Origin: Mimachlamys varia
Taxonomy: Eukaryota > Mollusca > Bivalvia > Pectinida > Pectinidae
Assembly (NCBI GenBank): GCA_947623455.1
Contig: OX392538.1
Coordinates: forward strand, 37,432,001-37,496,000
DNA: 64,000 nt
Direction: 5' to 3'
This document shows, one piece after another, positions 1-8,984 of the stretch; within the stretch, counting starts at the first letter, position 1; each line of letters begins with the position of its first letter. A program made the position numbers and the translations under genes. The notes beneath the pieces are model-generated. The model searched no databases. It was not told where the DNA came from and was given only the letters and a program-made list of their open reading frames with translations.

Positions 1-248
1 CAATTTTCATGATGTAATACTTACCATAACTTTATGGAGTCCCACCCTATATTCCTCCCCTTGCCTCCTCATCTTTGGTTGTCTTTTGGCACCATAAAAG
101 GTTTTTGAGGACGGGAGATCACTCTGCGGCTCTGTCGTAGTTTGGGGAAGGCGGGGTATTTGAATCTTTTGTTTTGGGCAACAAAGATGGGTGTAGGTAC
201 TATATATTGCATACTTAAGTTATGGTAAGTATTACATCATGAAAATTG
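1..248. mobile_element. MITE with perfect 32-bp terminal inverted repeats
   Basis: Bases 1-32 are exactly the reverse complement of 217-248. The ends begin CAATTTTCATGATG. The 248-bp body has no reading frame of note. The structure fits a non-autonomous DNA transposon. The element may extend left of the window, so its true boundary, target duplication and superfamily cannot be fixed. Confidence 0.7.
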
Positions 249-269
249 GTTTTACCTAAAAAACCTCAA

Positions 270-500
270 GTCAGTAAGTTTGGAACGTTAACTGCTGCCT
301 TATTCTGAGCACAGGAACCTGCGAATTGGTCACTGTCTTTAATTTTTTGGGGGGGTCTTATAGTCGATCTATATATCCTAGTCAGTAAGTTTGGAACGTT
401 AACTGCTGCCGTATTCTGAGCACAGGGACCCGCGAATTGGTCACTGTCTTTGTGTGCGAGTCTTATAGTCTATCTATATATCCTAGTCAGTAAGTTTGGA
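270..500. repeat. Tandem repeat, about 105-111 bp period, 2.1 copies
   Basis: The phrase CAGTAAGTTTGGA recurs at 272, 383 and 488. The intervening sequence (ACGTTAACTGCTGCC, then TATTCTGAGCACAGG, then TATATATCCTAGT) is repeated with few changes. No function is evident. Confidence 0.75.
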
Positions 501-746
501 GGGGGATGGGGGTAGTCTTGGGATATATTGAAGTATGCGGACTGTAAACTGTAACTAATTCTCATAGTCTTGTGAAAGCGAACAATTTGTAGGGGGGGGT
601 TACTGCGCATCGGCTTCCCCTTGGGTAATATTTCAAAAACTTCACAACAGAAATAAAACCGGGTATACGATGACGTAACACATGCTACACCATTCAAATT
701 TTGTAATAGATACAGTATGACGAAAAAATGAATTAAACTGCATCAA

Positions 747-1122
747 TTAAAACTTAAAACTGCAATAAATATAAGCATTACATTCATACCTGTTGTAATT
801 GGTCCGTGCACCAGCTTGGGGTCTAAAAAAGGGAGTAAGAAGCCATCTCTGGGTAGCCACTGTCGCCGAGAAGATGCGTACGTACTGCAGGAATATGATT
901 ATTTTCAAAGAATACACGTACACCACTTTCTGCCAAAATTCTGGAGTCATGTGTTGACCCTGGCCACTTTGCAACAATGTCCAACAACTTGTACTGGGCA
1001 TCAAACACAACTTGGACATTTAAGCTATGGTAGTGATGTCTATTTACATATTCATTTTCGTTGATGGTCGGTGCTATAATTTGCACATGGGTTCCGTCTA
1101 TTGCTCCAACTACGCCAGGCAA
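747..1122 (-). pseudogene. PIF/Harbinger (HARBI1-like) transposase fragment, frameshifted
   Basis: This is a remnant of a DDE transposase of the PIF/Harbinger superfamily, nucleases that move DNA transposons. Visible in order on the minus strand are GAIDGTHVQI (first catalytic Asp region), KWPGSTHDSRIL (second Asp region), LLGDSGYP, and then WLLTPFFRPQAGARTNYNR in a different frame. The frame changes near 850, so the protein is broken. The end reads CAACAG then GTATGA at about 790, a good 5' splice site, so this may have been an internal exon. The N-terminal part is missing: the fragment stops exactly where the hammerhead repeat begins at about 1122, suggesting that insertion cut it. Confidence 0.8.
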
Positions 1123-1182
1123 CCTGACCCTTCTGTTTCTACATTAGTTTAGAAATTTTGGATTCCTATCTTTTGGCCCCCA

Positions 1183-1226
1183 GCATCACTGACGAGTCCC
1201 AGAAGGACGAAACAGTTGTATAATGC
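1183..1226 (+). ncRNA. Type I hammerhead ribozyme, copy A
   Basis: The motif reads stem I GCATCA (1183-1188), core CTGACGA (1189-1195), stem II GTCC/GGAC (1196-1199/1205-1208, loop CAGAA), GAAA (1209-1212), two-pair stem III AC/GT around AGTT, predicted cleavage after A1220, and stem I return TAATGC (1221-1226). One C-A mismatch weakens stem I; all core residues match the consensus. Confidence 0.8.
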
Positions 1227-1522
1227 AGTTTAATCAATTTTTTCGGCATACTGTATCTATTACTAAATTTAAAAGGTGTAGATCTTTGTGATAGACTCTG
1301 CTGGTGGATTTTTTAGTCCCCGAGGTTTGCTGGAGCCTCCATATCCAAAGTTATCTCATTTGAGTAATGACACGGTACATACTATACACATTTTCGTAGT
1401 ACACGATTTGAAATTATACAAAACTAGTTTAATTTTACTTCTAAATTCATAAATTAACGGGGTTTAACGCACCTAACCTTTCTGTTTCTACATTAGTTTA
1501 GATTCCTATCTTTTGGCCCCTA

Positions 1523-1566
1523 GCATCACTGACGAGTCCCAAAAGGACGAAACAGCTGTATGATGC
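1523..1566 (+). ncRNA. Type I hammerhead ribozyme, copy B (intact)
   Basis: Stem I GCATCA/TGATGC (1523-1528/1561-1566) pairs perfectly. The core is CTGACGA (1529-1535). Stem II is GTCC/GGAC (1536-1539/1545-1548) with loop CAAAA. GAAA lies at 1549-1552. The minimal stem III AC/GT has loop AGCT, and the predicted scissile position is after A1560. Every consensus core nucleotide is present, so this copy is predicted to self-cleave. The very short stem III is typical of Penelope and retrozyme ribozymes, which often act as dimers. Confidence 0.85.
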
Positions 1567-1645
1567 AGTTTAATTCATTTTTTTTCGGCATGCTGTATCT
1601 ATTACTAAAGTTAAAAGGAGCATCATGTGTGTGTAACGTCATCTT

Positions 1646-2074
1646 CAACTACCTGAATAAGCTAAAAAATTACTTACATGTTTCGCTTGAGCTTTTATGA
1701 CGAAAACGAATCATTCAGCGAGATCAAGCATAACCAATATCTACAAACTATGTCTGCACAGCATTTTTATGTTTGTTGTAGAAATATTGAGAAAGATTTT
1801 AATTTCATCATGTCGCTTTGTCCTCATTTCGGCATTAGAGTTGATCGCATTGTTGACGTCACGCTAATGTCGAACCATTGTGACGTCACGATGTGTAAGA
1901 TAGATATTAAAATGTTTTCTTACATTGCTTTCCTGCATAAGTAACCTCTATACAACATGGCGAGATATGAGAGAAGGTTTTGTCTTTATCGAGTTGAACA
2001 ATATTAGAGAAGACAACTGATGGTTTACTGGTACATTTATTACACTCAAAGAGAATTTAATGATACAGAAAAGG
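1646..2074. other. No gene recognised
   Basis: An 88-codon open frame at 1678-1944 (plus) has no recognisable domain and no supporting splice or start context. The stretch includes two TGACGTCA-like palindromes near 1855 and 1882. Nothing else is supported. Confidence 0.4.
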
Positions 2075-2755
2075 TCACATACTACGTACATATAGACATG
2101 AATGATTGAGGATATCATAAAAACAATAGTATTATGTTTACGTACATATAGACATGAATGATTGAGAATATCATAAAAACAACAGTATTATGATCACGTA
2201 CATATAGACATGAATGATTGAGGATATCATAAAAAACAACAGTATTATGTTCACGTACATATAGACATGAATGATTGAGAATATCATAAAAACAACAGTA
2301 TTATGTTCACGTACATATAGACATGAATGATTGAGAATATCATAAAAACAACAGTATAATGTTCACGTACATATAGACATGAATGATTGAGGATATCATA
2401 AAAACAACAGTATTATGTTCACGTATATATAGACATGAATGATTTAGAATATCATAAAACAACAGTATTCTGTTCACGTACATATAGATATGAATGATTG
2501 AGAATATCATAAAAACAACAGTATTCTGTTCACGTACATATAGACATGAATGATTGAGGATATCATAAAAACAACAGTATTATGTTCACGTACATATAGA
2601 CATGAATGATTGAGGATATCATAAAATCAACAGTATTATGTTCACGTACATATAGACATGAATGATTAAGGATATCATAAAATCAACAGTATTATGTTCA
2701 CGTACATATAGACATGAATGATTGAGAATATCATAAAAACAACAGTATTATGATC
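2075..2755. repeat. 56-bp tandem array, about 12 copies
   Basis: The unit contains ACATATAGACATGAATGATT, then GAATATCATAAAA, then ACAGTATTATG. The phrase ACATG recurs at 2096, 2152 and 2208, giving a 56-bp period. A second array of the same unit is at 4005-4475. Both end in the same 120-bp flank, so the array is part of a dispersed element. Confidence 0.9.
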
Positions 2756-3020
2756 ATTGAAACAAAAGCTTGTTTGCGATATAGAAATTGAATTGAAATT
2801 TAACAGAGCAAAACCAAAATTAAATAAGCAAGTTTTTGGTTCGAGTGATAGTGATACCATAAACTTGTTTGGAAGAGATCGGTTGAAAACTGTAGGAGGG
2901 AGATCTTTGCATTTTAAAGTACATTACCGGGAGGAATTGATGAAAACACATCAAAAAAAAGTTCTGACGTATTCTACAAAAACCTCAAAATTGCATCATA
3001 TATGAAGTTCCAAAGGCCAA
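2754..3020 (+). repeat. Dispersed repeat flank, copy 1 (paired with 4472-4590)
   Basis: The sequence following the 56-bp array (starting CATTGAAACAAAAGCTTG) reappears after the second array at 4472-4590. The later part (GAAAACTGTAGGAG; AAGTTCTGACG; AAGTTCCAAAGG) resembles the long-period repeats at 47300-48215. It is untranslated repeat sequence; the short open frames are not gene-like. Confidence 0.65.
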
Positions 3021-3149
3021 TAAATTGGCATAAAAAGCGTTGATTTTCATAAACGTACACGAAAGTTTATCATACAAAACATGCTGTAACTTAAAAAATT
3101 AAATCGTAAACGATTTAACCAATGACAAATAACATAGCTATACCAGCTT

Positions 3150-3515
3150 CTTCATACAGCACTGTCAAAAACACACATACTGGTACTACAACAACATAGA
3201 TTCACTATATTCCTCATACAGCTATATGTAAGTCCAAAATAAACAAAACCAGTACTTCAATAACATAGTTTTATTAACTTTCTCATGCAGCTATATGTAA
3301 GTCCAAAATAAACAATACCAGTACTTTAACAACATAGTTTTACTAACTTTCTCATGCAGCTATATGTAAGTCCAAAACAAACAATACCAGTACTTTAACA
3401 ACAAAGTTTTACTAACTTTCTCATGCAGCTATATGTAAGTCCAAAATAAACAATACCAGTACTTTAACAACATAGTTTTACTAACTTTCTCATACAGCTA
3501 TATCACAGCTGCTTG
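3150..3515. repeat. 69-bp tandem array, about 5 copies
   Basis: CATGCAG recurs at 3284, 3353 and 3422, a 69-bp period. Units contain CTATATGTAAGTCCAAAA and CAATACCAGTACTTTAAC. Outer copies are more diverged (for example 3190-3280). Confidence 0.85.
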
Positions 3516-3519
3516 AGTT

Positions 3520-3795
3520 TCTGTCAGTAAATAATAAGTTTATACGTGTGAAATGAGCCTGCCATTACAGTAATGTAATTGAAATATACCAACGTTATTT
3601 CTAAACGATTTTTGCGAGTCTGTCGTGCAATTCTCAGACGAAACACCGACATTTCCTATTAAGTTAGATATTAATCCACCACTACATGCTAGTTTCGTTT
3701 CATCTAACGATAATATCTCGGTCGCATTGATGGGGTTTTTATGACGAGCGTACCGGCAATTTTTTTAAGCAAGCCGTCATGGCCTGAACATATGT
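3520..3795. repeat. Diverged dispersed repeat related to 31676-32160
   Basis: Shared pieces include GAGTTTCTGT.AGTAAATAA near the left and AAGC..GCC.TCATGGCCT-like sequence near the right, also present at 31681-31700 and 32143-32160. The relation is short and imperfect. No gene is seen. Confidence 0.4.
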
Positions 3796-3797
3796 GA

Positions 3798-4004
3798 CGT
3801 CCTATCGTTATATCGTTATATCGTATCGTTATTTCGTACCGTAATATCGTCCTATCGTCATTTCATTATATCGTATCGTCATATCGTTATATCGTACCGT
3901 AATATCGTCCTATCGTTATATCAAATCGTAATATCGTCCTATCGTTATATCATATCGTAATATCGTTCTATCGTATCGTAATATCGTTCTATCGTCATAT
4001 CGTT
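3798..4004. repeat. Low-complexity ATATCGT/TATCGT tract
   Basis: About 200 bp are built from short variants of ATATCGT, TATCGT and CGTAAT. The period is irregular. Confidence 0.85.
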
Positions 4005-4590
4005 AAAAACAACAGTATTATGTTCACGTACATATAGACATGAATGATTGAGGATATCATAAAATCAACAGTATTATGTTCACGTACATATAGACATGAA
4101 TAATTGAGGATATCATAAAATCAACAGTATTATGTTCACGTACATATAGATATGAATGATTGAGAATATCATAAAAACAACAGTATTCTGTTCACGTACA
4201 TATAGACATGAATAATTGAGGATATCATAAAAACAACAGTATTATGTTCACGTACATATAGACATGAATGATTGAGAATATCATAAAATCAACAGTATTA
4301 TGTTCACGTACATATAGACATGAATAATTGAGGATATCATAAAAACAACAGTATAATGTTCACGTACATATAGACATGAATAATTGAGGATATTATAAAA
4401 TCAACAGTATTATGTTCATGTACATATAGACATGAATGATTTAGAATATCATAAAAACAACAGTATTATGATCATTGAAACAAAAGCTTGTTTGCGATAT
4501 CGACATTGAATTGGAATTTAACAGCAAAACCAAAATTAAATAAGCAAGTTTTTGGTTCGAGTGATAGTGATACCATGAACTTGTTGGGGG
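4005..4590. repeat. 56-bp tandem array, second locus, with shared flank
   Basis: About 8.5 copies of the 2075-2755 unit are followed by the same flank (CATTGAAACAAAAGCTTG at about 4473) that follows the first array. The repeated array-plus-flank arrangement indicates an element that carries its own tandem core. Confidence 0.85.
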
Positions 4591-4743
4591 GTACTTTATA
4601 CTTCCAATATCATGGAAAGTTTTATCACTTTTTTTCATCTCGAAGCAAAACGATTGTGGAAATGAAAGGTTCCTATTTACTACCCTAGATAGACGATGCC
4701 CTCACGTAGCAACTTATCACAATGTTATGTCATTTAATCATCT

Positions 4744-4749
4744 TTTATT
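4744..4749 (-). terminator. Candidate polyadenylation signal for the 4880-6049 gene
   Basis: AATAAA on the minus strand lies about 130 bp downstream of the stop codon at 4880. Spacing and orientation suit the 3' end of that gene. Position is the only evidence. Confidence 0.4.
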
Positions 4750-4879
4750 CATATAATCCTAGAATTTGCCCAGGAAAAAGAAATTTACATGATGCATGCA
4801 TTGCTCACACAAAAACACACGACAAGATATTTTCGTGATACACGCAAAATGAGCCACACTCCCAAACAACAGTGGATAC

Positions 4880-6049
4880 TTAACCTGGTGGTGCAAGTAT
4901 TTCTCCAGGAAATACGTTTTCGATTGTATACCTTGAACAAGGTTTTAGATCTCCTGCTCGTAAACAGTATAACTCCGAATCTGTCTCCCTGAGGTACGCT
5001 GCAAGTATGCCAAAACCACTAAGAGTATTTATCAGGGTATCACAGCTCTTCAACGTGTAGAAATCTAAAAATTGCTTAAGAATTCCTGTATTTTGGTCGC
5101 ATTTCGATTGCCTGTCCATATGTGTAATTCTGCCGGGAGTGTCAATTATGTTTGTAGGATAACGGAGTCTAGCCTGTTCCTTCACGCTATTTGTATCAGA
5201 TGCAATGAAAATGTCATATTCATCCCTGTTAAGTTTGTCCAAATAATTCCAAAGAATGTCCAATCTTACTTTTGGTCGAGAATCGTCCCCGGGCATGTTA
5301 GGATTCCCTCCAATGCGTACGTGAGCACAAGCGAGCTTAGGTCTTCTACGATGGAGATTTTGATCTTTTAATGCATGTTTTAGCAGAGGCGATGGTTTGA
5401 AGAGGAAATTAAAAAGTTGTTTGTACATATCAGGAAAGGTCAATTTTGTTATCCACGGGATTTCAGTACCAATATTTGACCTTTTTCTGAATTCCTCAGT
5501 AAAATCCCAGTTCATGCGAAGAAAACTGACATCATGGTGAAAATAGGTGTCGATGTCCAGGCTACCATTCAAGTACTTCCTTATGTTTCTAGAGTTGTGA
5601 TTAGAAAGATCCTGATAGGAACTTGTTCTGTTCAAAAGTATGGATTTATTATAGCGCCAGTCAAAGTTTACAGGGACGAGGTACTTCTCAAGTTCGCATG
5701 GCTTGTCATAGTGGATGAGAAAACGCCGTTTTGTTAAAAGAGATATAGCCACTGTAGAAAGAATACCCGACATCCGGTCGGACCAGCCACCACAACTCCC
5801 TCTGTTGGTTTGGCTGCAATCGTACACAATATACTTTTTTCTTTGATCACCATATGTTGTTGGTATGGATTGTTCGAGAAGTTTTTCAAAAGAGCTCTGT
5901 CCTGTACATGTATCTAAGAAGCGATGAATTGATCTTGGGATAGAAGTAGTTCCCCAAAGGAGAGTGATACACATAACGCACATAACCAGCGAGAGAAACA
6001 CCAGGCGGCAGCACTGTAAATAGTAATTGAGATTGAAATAAGTAAGCAT
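4880..6049 (-). CDS. Fucosyltransferase-like type II membrane protein, probable terminal exon
   Basis: This is the only long, undamaged host-like reading frame here. The first in-frame ATG (6049) gives 389 residues; the open frame runs upstream without another ATG. A hydrophobic segment (about residues 15-32, LVFLSLVMCVMC) near the N-terminus suggests a Golgi type II anchor with a lumenal catalytic part. SCGGWSDRMSGILS at about 85-98 followed by TKRRFLIHYD, AHVRIGG at about 242-248, DIFIASDTNSV at about 279-289, and a C-terminal DFYTLKSCDTLI.TLSGFG block resemble the GDP-fucose GT-B families (GT23/37/65); the HxR motif contacts GDP-fucose in those families. The acceptor and exact activity cannot be read. 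TACTATTTACAG ending at 6014 is a good 3' splice site, so the real gene may enter at 6013 from an unseen upstream exon. Four NxS/T sites are visible. Gene status is fairly secure, family moderately so. Confidence 0.6.
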   Translation of the reverse strand: MLTYFNLNYYLQCCRLVFLSLVMCVMCITLLWGTTSIPRSIHRFLDTCTGQSSFEKLLEQSIPTTYGDQRKKYIVYDCSQTNRGSCGGWSDRMSGILSTVAISLLTKRRFLIHYDKPCELEKYLVPVNFDWRYNKSILLNRTSSYQDLSNHNSRNIRKYLNGSLDIDTYFHHDVSFLRMNWDFTEEFRKRSNIGTEIPWITKLTFPDMYKQLFNFLFKPSPLLKHALKDQNLHRRRPKLACAHVRIGGNPNMPGDDSRPKVRLDILWNYLDKLNRDEYDIFIASDTNSVKEQARLRYPTNIIDTPGRITHMDRQSKCDQNTGILKQFLDFYTLKSCDTLINTLSGFGILAAYLRETDSELYCLRAGDLKPCSRYTIENVFPGEILAPPG

Positions 6050-6115
6050 TAAAGACTTCTGAAAAATCTGATATTTTTCACTGTGGAAAACATGACACTT
6101 TCCTGATTTGACCAA

Positions 6116-7190
6116 TCAAGACACTGCTTACAAATGACGCCAAGTACAGGTTAACGTAACGTTATGAAGGCTTAATTTTTCAGATCTTTTGCGTATTAAT
6201 GTTGAAATATTAAAATTAATGGGGAAAACACAACGTTTGATTTAACTTTAATTTCAAGGAACCTGGGGAACGATGCAGTTCTGATGTTAAATAATGCAAA
6301 GTGTCAACAGCGTGATCATAAGTTGTGGTACAAATATAACATTAATAGGAGAGAGTCAAGCCCATATCATGCAAATAGTGAGAGTGATAAAAGAATTACT
6401 CATAGCGATGTTGATATTTTGAAATATGTATAAGTGGCGATAAAACAACTCTGCAGTTCCCCTACTATCGAACTTTTCTGATTTGTTTGAGACTTGTTGC
6501 TAATTTTTTGATATTTTCTTTTTCAAAGAATTGGCCCTTACTCGTGAAATATATTTGGTATTACTGAAGACACTGTAAGATTGTTTACCCTTTGTTTTAG
6601 CATATGACATTGTGGTTGTTTTTGGTTGAAACATCGCATTCCGTTTTTTGAAATCTGAAATCCTCTTTCACATTCTTTAACCAAGTTTGGAAGAACTCTC
6701 TTTAACAGCTTTTGAGAAGAATTCAAGAGTTTACAGAAACATTTGAAGTACGTTGCGATAGAAAAAGACCCATTTACTTACAAAATTATGAATACTATAT
6801 ACGTACAATATTTCTACGTAATTTAGCCATTATCAGTGTAGATTATGCCACGTCAATTGAAAACAGCCATCCGTTACTTGTTACCATAGAAACCGTCATG
6901 CTTGGTAGACATTTTCAACAGGCTTCTTTGTGACGTAGTTAGGAGAGGAATTTCATCTTCAATCGAATGTCATGGGAGTTATCTGCGGACGGCGGTCTCG
7001 AGATCATCTGATCCTCCTCATGCACCATCTGCGCATTTGTAACATATGCATGGTTGAACATATACAAGTGTCCGGTAACCTGATTTATAACTAGTATAAG
7101 AAATCATTTGAGTATGTCCAAATATTAAAACTACAAATGTCTAAAATGTATATGGATTGGGCAGAATTCTTGTTACAGTCATTGAAATCT
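6116..7190. other. Intergenic or upstream region of the fucosyltransferase-like gene; no gene recognised
   Basis: No recognisable domain on either strand. Any upstream exon of the minus-strand gene could lie here, but I cannot identify one. Short open frames at 6538-6726 and 6712-6933 are not gene-like. Confidence 0.35.
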
Positions 7191-7215
7191 TACAGGGAAA
7201 ATATTTTAGGCTCTA

Positions 7216-7259
7216 GCATCACTGACGAGTCGTAGATGGACAAAGAAGATGTATGGTGT
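7216..7259 (+). ncRNA. Degenerate hammerhead ribozyme
   Basis: TAGCATCACTGACGAG matches the 1523 copy, including CTGACGA (7222-7228). Stem II is weakened and the expected GGAC-GAAAC reads GGACAAAGA, destroying the GAAA core. Downstream sequence (CTCAACTG at about 7278, then CTTATATTC) matches the family tail seen at 63620-63650. Predicted inactive. Confidence 0.6.
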
Positions 7260-7289
7260 AGCTCAAGTCTTTATTTATCTCAACTGCTT

Positions 7290-8380
7290 CTTATATTCTT
7301 AATTATAAATCTGCTATTCTCGTATTTTTGTACAATTTTTTTGATATATTCAAATTTCAATGTCAAGTCAGAATAATTTGGGATATAAAAGCTAACTTAC
7401 CGGGATTTGTGATCTCCATCTTCTTTTCAATATCCAAAGTCACTTGTATTATCCGCCTTGTCTGATTAAATGCTTACCTAACTATTTTTTGCCTTATTAT
7501 ATAAGCAAAGAGTAGATTTCAACTTTGTATCACAATACAATATAAATCACAATTCTGAATGTTGTTGTTTCAACAGAAAACCGTTAGTTCTAACTCACTT
7601 AGTTCAAAATTCAAAATCTTCAAGTTACACATTTATTGAACTCGCATCACCAAAATAATTAAATATTATCCGCATATATATTCCTCCTTGATATAATTTG
7701 TCTTTTTTTTAAACACGTAATGTATGGTTACCCGTTCCGCACTTTACGTGGAACAGATGCTTACCAAATGAATCAACGACACCTCCTGCTGTGTATACAT
7801 CAATATATTACTTTCACATACTATAGTCTATTTCATAATGGCTTTTATTGATTGTTGTCTGTATAGTCTCTTTCATATTTGTTCCCGGCACCAGGGTGTG
7901 ACATGAATGCAGACAGATTGTAAAAAGATAATAAAGAAGACAGAGTTTATATCTCCTTTCGTACTATCATTAATATGATTTGATCATAACCAACCGTTTC
8001 CAATTTTCCAAAATGAATCAATCTTGCCAAAAAAGACGAAATTAGAAAATATTTTAATCATGTTTATCAAGCGCAGTATTGTTTGGCAATTACTTGTTAC
8101 ATATATATCTACGAATTGGAATTTAATTGCTTGCGTTGCGTTTAGTGTAAAATAAAACCTGTGCCGCACACCAGAACAGTGCGTGGTACATAATTATGTC
8201 TGAAAATTTTAACAAAGGGAGAAACATTGTCCTTTTGGTTTAAATATTTAAGCGAGAACTTTGCAGGGCTTCATTTTTAAAGAATCTCACGGTTTAAAAT
8301 CATTTTAATTAGCTGAAATAATTTACTTTTTGATACTTATACAAAATACAATTATACAATAACGACACTCTCTAACTCCT
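7290..8380. other. AT-rich, no gene recognised
   Basis: Nothing supported on either strand. The short minus-strand open frame at 7984-8169 has no recognisable features. Confidence 0.4.
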
Positions 8381-8381
8381 T

Positions 8382-8484
8382 GCCCGGGTTTCCACTTGCC
8401 CCAAAACTATATCTGGTTTCCCATACCAGACATCTTTCTGTCAAAAAGGCTAAGTCTGGTGTTAGGGCCAGTGGAAACTCGGGC
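8382..8484. repeat. Short inverted-repeat element (hairpin/MITE-like)
   Basis: GCCCGGGTTTCCACTTGCCC at 8382-8401 pairs imperfectly with GGGCCAGTGGAAACTCGGGC at 8465-8484. An inner pair (TCTGGTTTCCC/ACCAGA) is also present. It is 103 bp with no coding. Confidence 0.6.
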
Positions 8485-8860
8485 TAGCAAACTCACATCT
8501 CACTTAAAGACACATAGACTTCCGAATCCACTTCTTAAATTTGATAATTATAACGAGCTAATTTGATTAAACATACTTACTCAGTTAAAGTAGCCAGTCC
8601 TACCGTCTATCCATTTTTTTTATCTTATAACCTGGCAAACACAATGGAAGGAAAATACTCTTTCATGATCAAAGGCGTAAGACAGGTAATTCCACCCTCG
8701 ATAATTTCAAATTAGGGAAAATTGACAAAAATCGGTTGTTTGAAACAAATACCTGGGTGGAATTTTCATATCTTTAATAGCTATCTGCCATCAAGTTAAC
8801 GAACCAATAACAGTCTTTATCCTTCCACTAGTGAGAATGTAATTATTCGATTGGTTTAAA

Positions 8861-8945
8861 GACGTCACATGACTGCCCCATACATTTCTGTATTATGCCG
8901 CTCTCGGTTCCCGTATTGGGCCTGTGACGTCACGTCACGTCATCA
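8861..8945 (+). promoter_or_regulatory. Cluster of CRE-like TGACGTCA sites upstream of the recombinase pseudogene
   Basis: GACGTCAC occurs at about 8861 and TGACGTCA at 8925-8932, followed by two more CGTCA half-sites within 15 bp. They sit 40-120 bp before the ATG at 8985. This is a plausible core-promoter cluster (CREB/ATF consensus); the role is inferred from position. Confidence 0.35.
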
Positions 8946-8984
8946 TATGCGTCACAGGTTGCAGACGACGTCAAGAACAGCAAC

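Larger units (their letters stand above)
1122..1645 (+). mobile_element. Tandem (1.5-unit) hammerhead-ribozyme repeat, retrozyme- or Penelope-terminus-like
   Basis: Two hammerhead motifs lie 340 bp apart in direct orientation (1183 and 1523). Flanking sequence is shared before each (TTCTGTTTCTACATTAG at about 1132 and 1483) and after each (GCAGTTTAAT then CTGTATCTATTACTAAA). A single diverged unit recurs at 27743-28102. Tandem units each carrying a type I hammerhead are the known organisation of animal retrozymes and of Penelope-like element termini. No protein is encoded, so the element would be non-autonomous. Cutting at both sites would release a 340-nt RNA (1221-1560). Confidence 0.75.

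Noticed and set aside
1132..1213. Alternative type III hammerhead fold using CTGTTTC upstream of CTGACGA
   Set aside because: Stem I would be unpaired; the type I fold with GCATCA/TGATGC pairs perfectly in copy B.
1678..1944. 88-codon ORF with MFRLSFYDENESF start
   Set aside because: No recognisable domain, no upstream signals, AT-rich repeat surroundings.
6050..6115. Extension of the fucosyltransferase-like frame to 6115
   Set aside because: The codon at 6115 is TTG, not ATG; the first in-frame ATG is 6049 and a splice acceptor at 6014 may supersede both.
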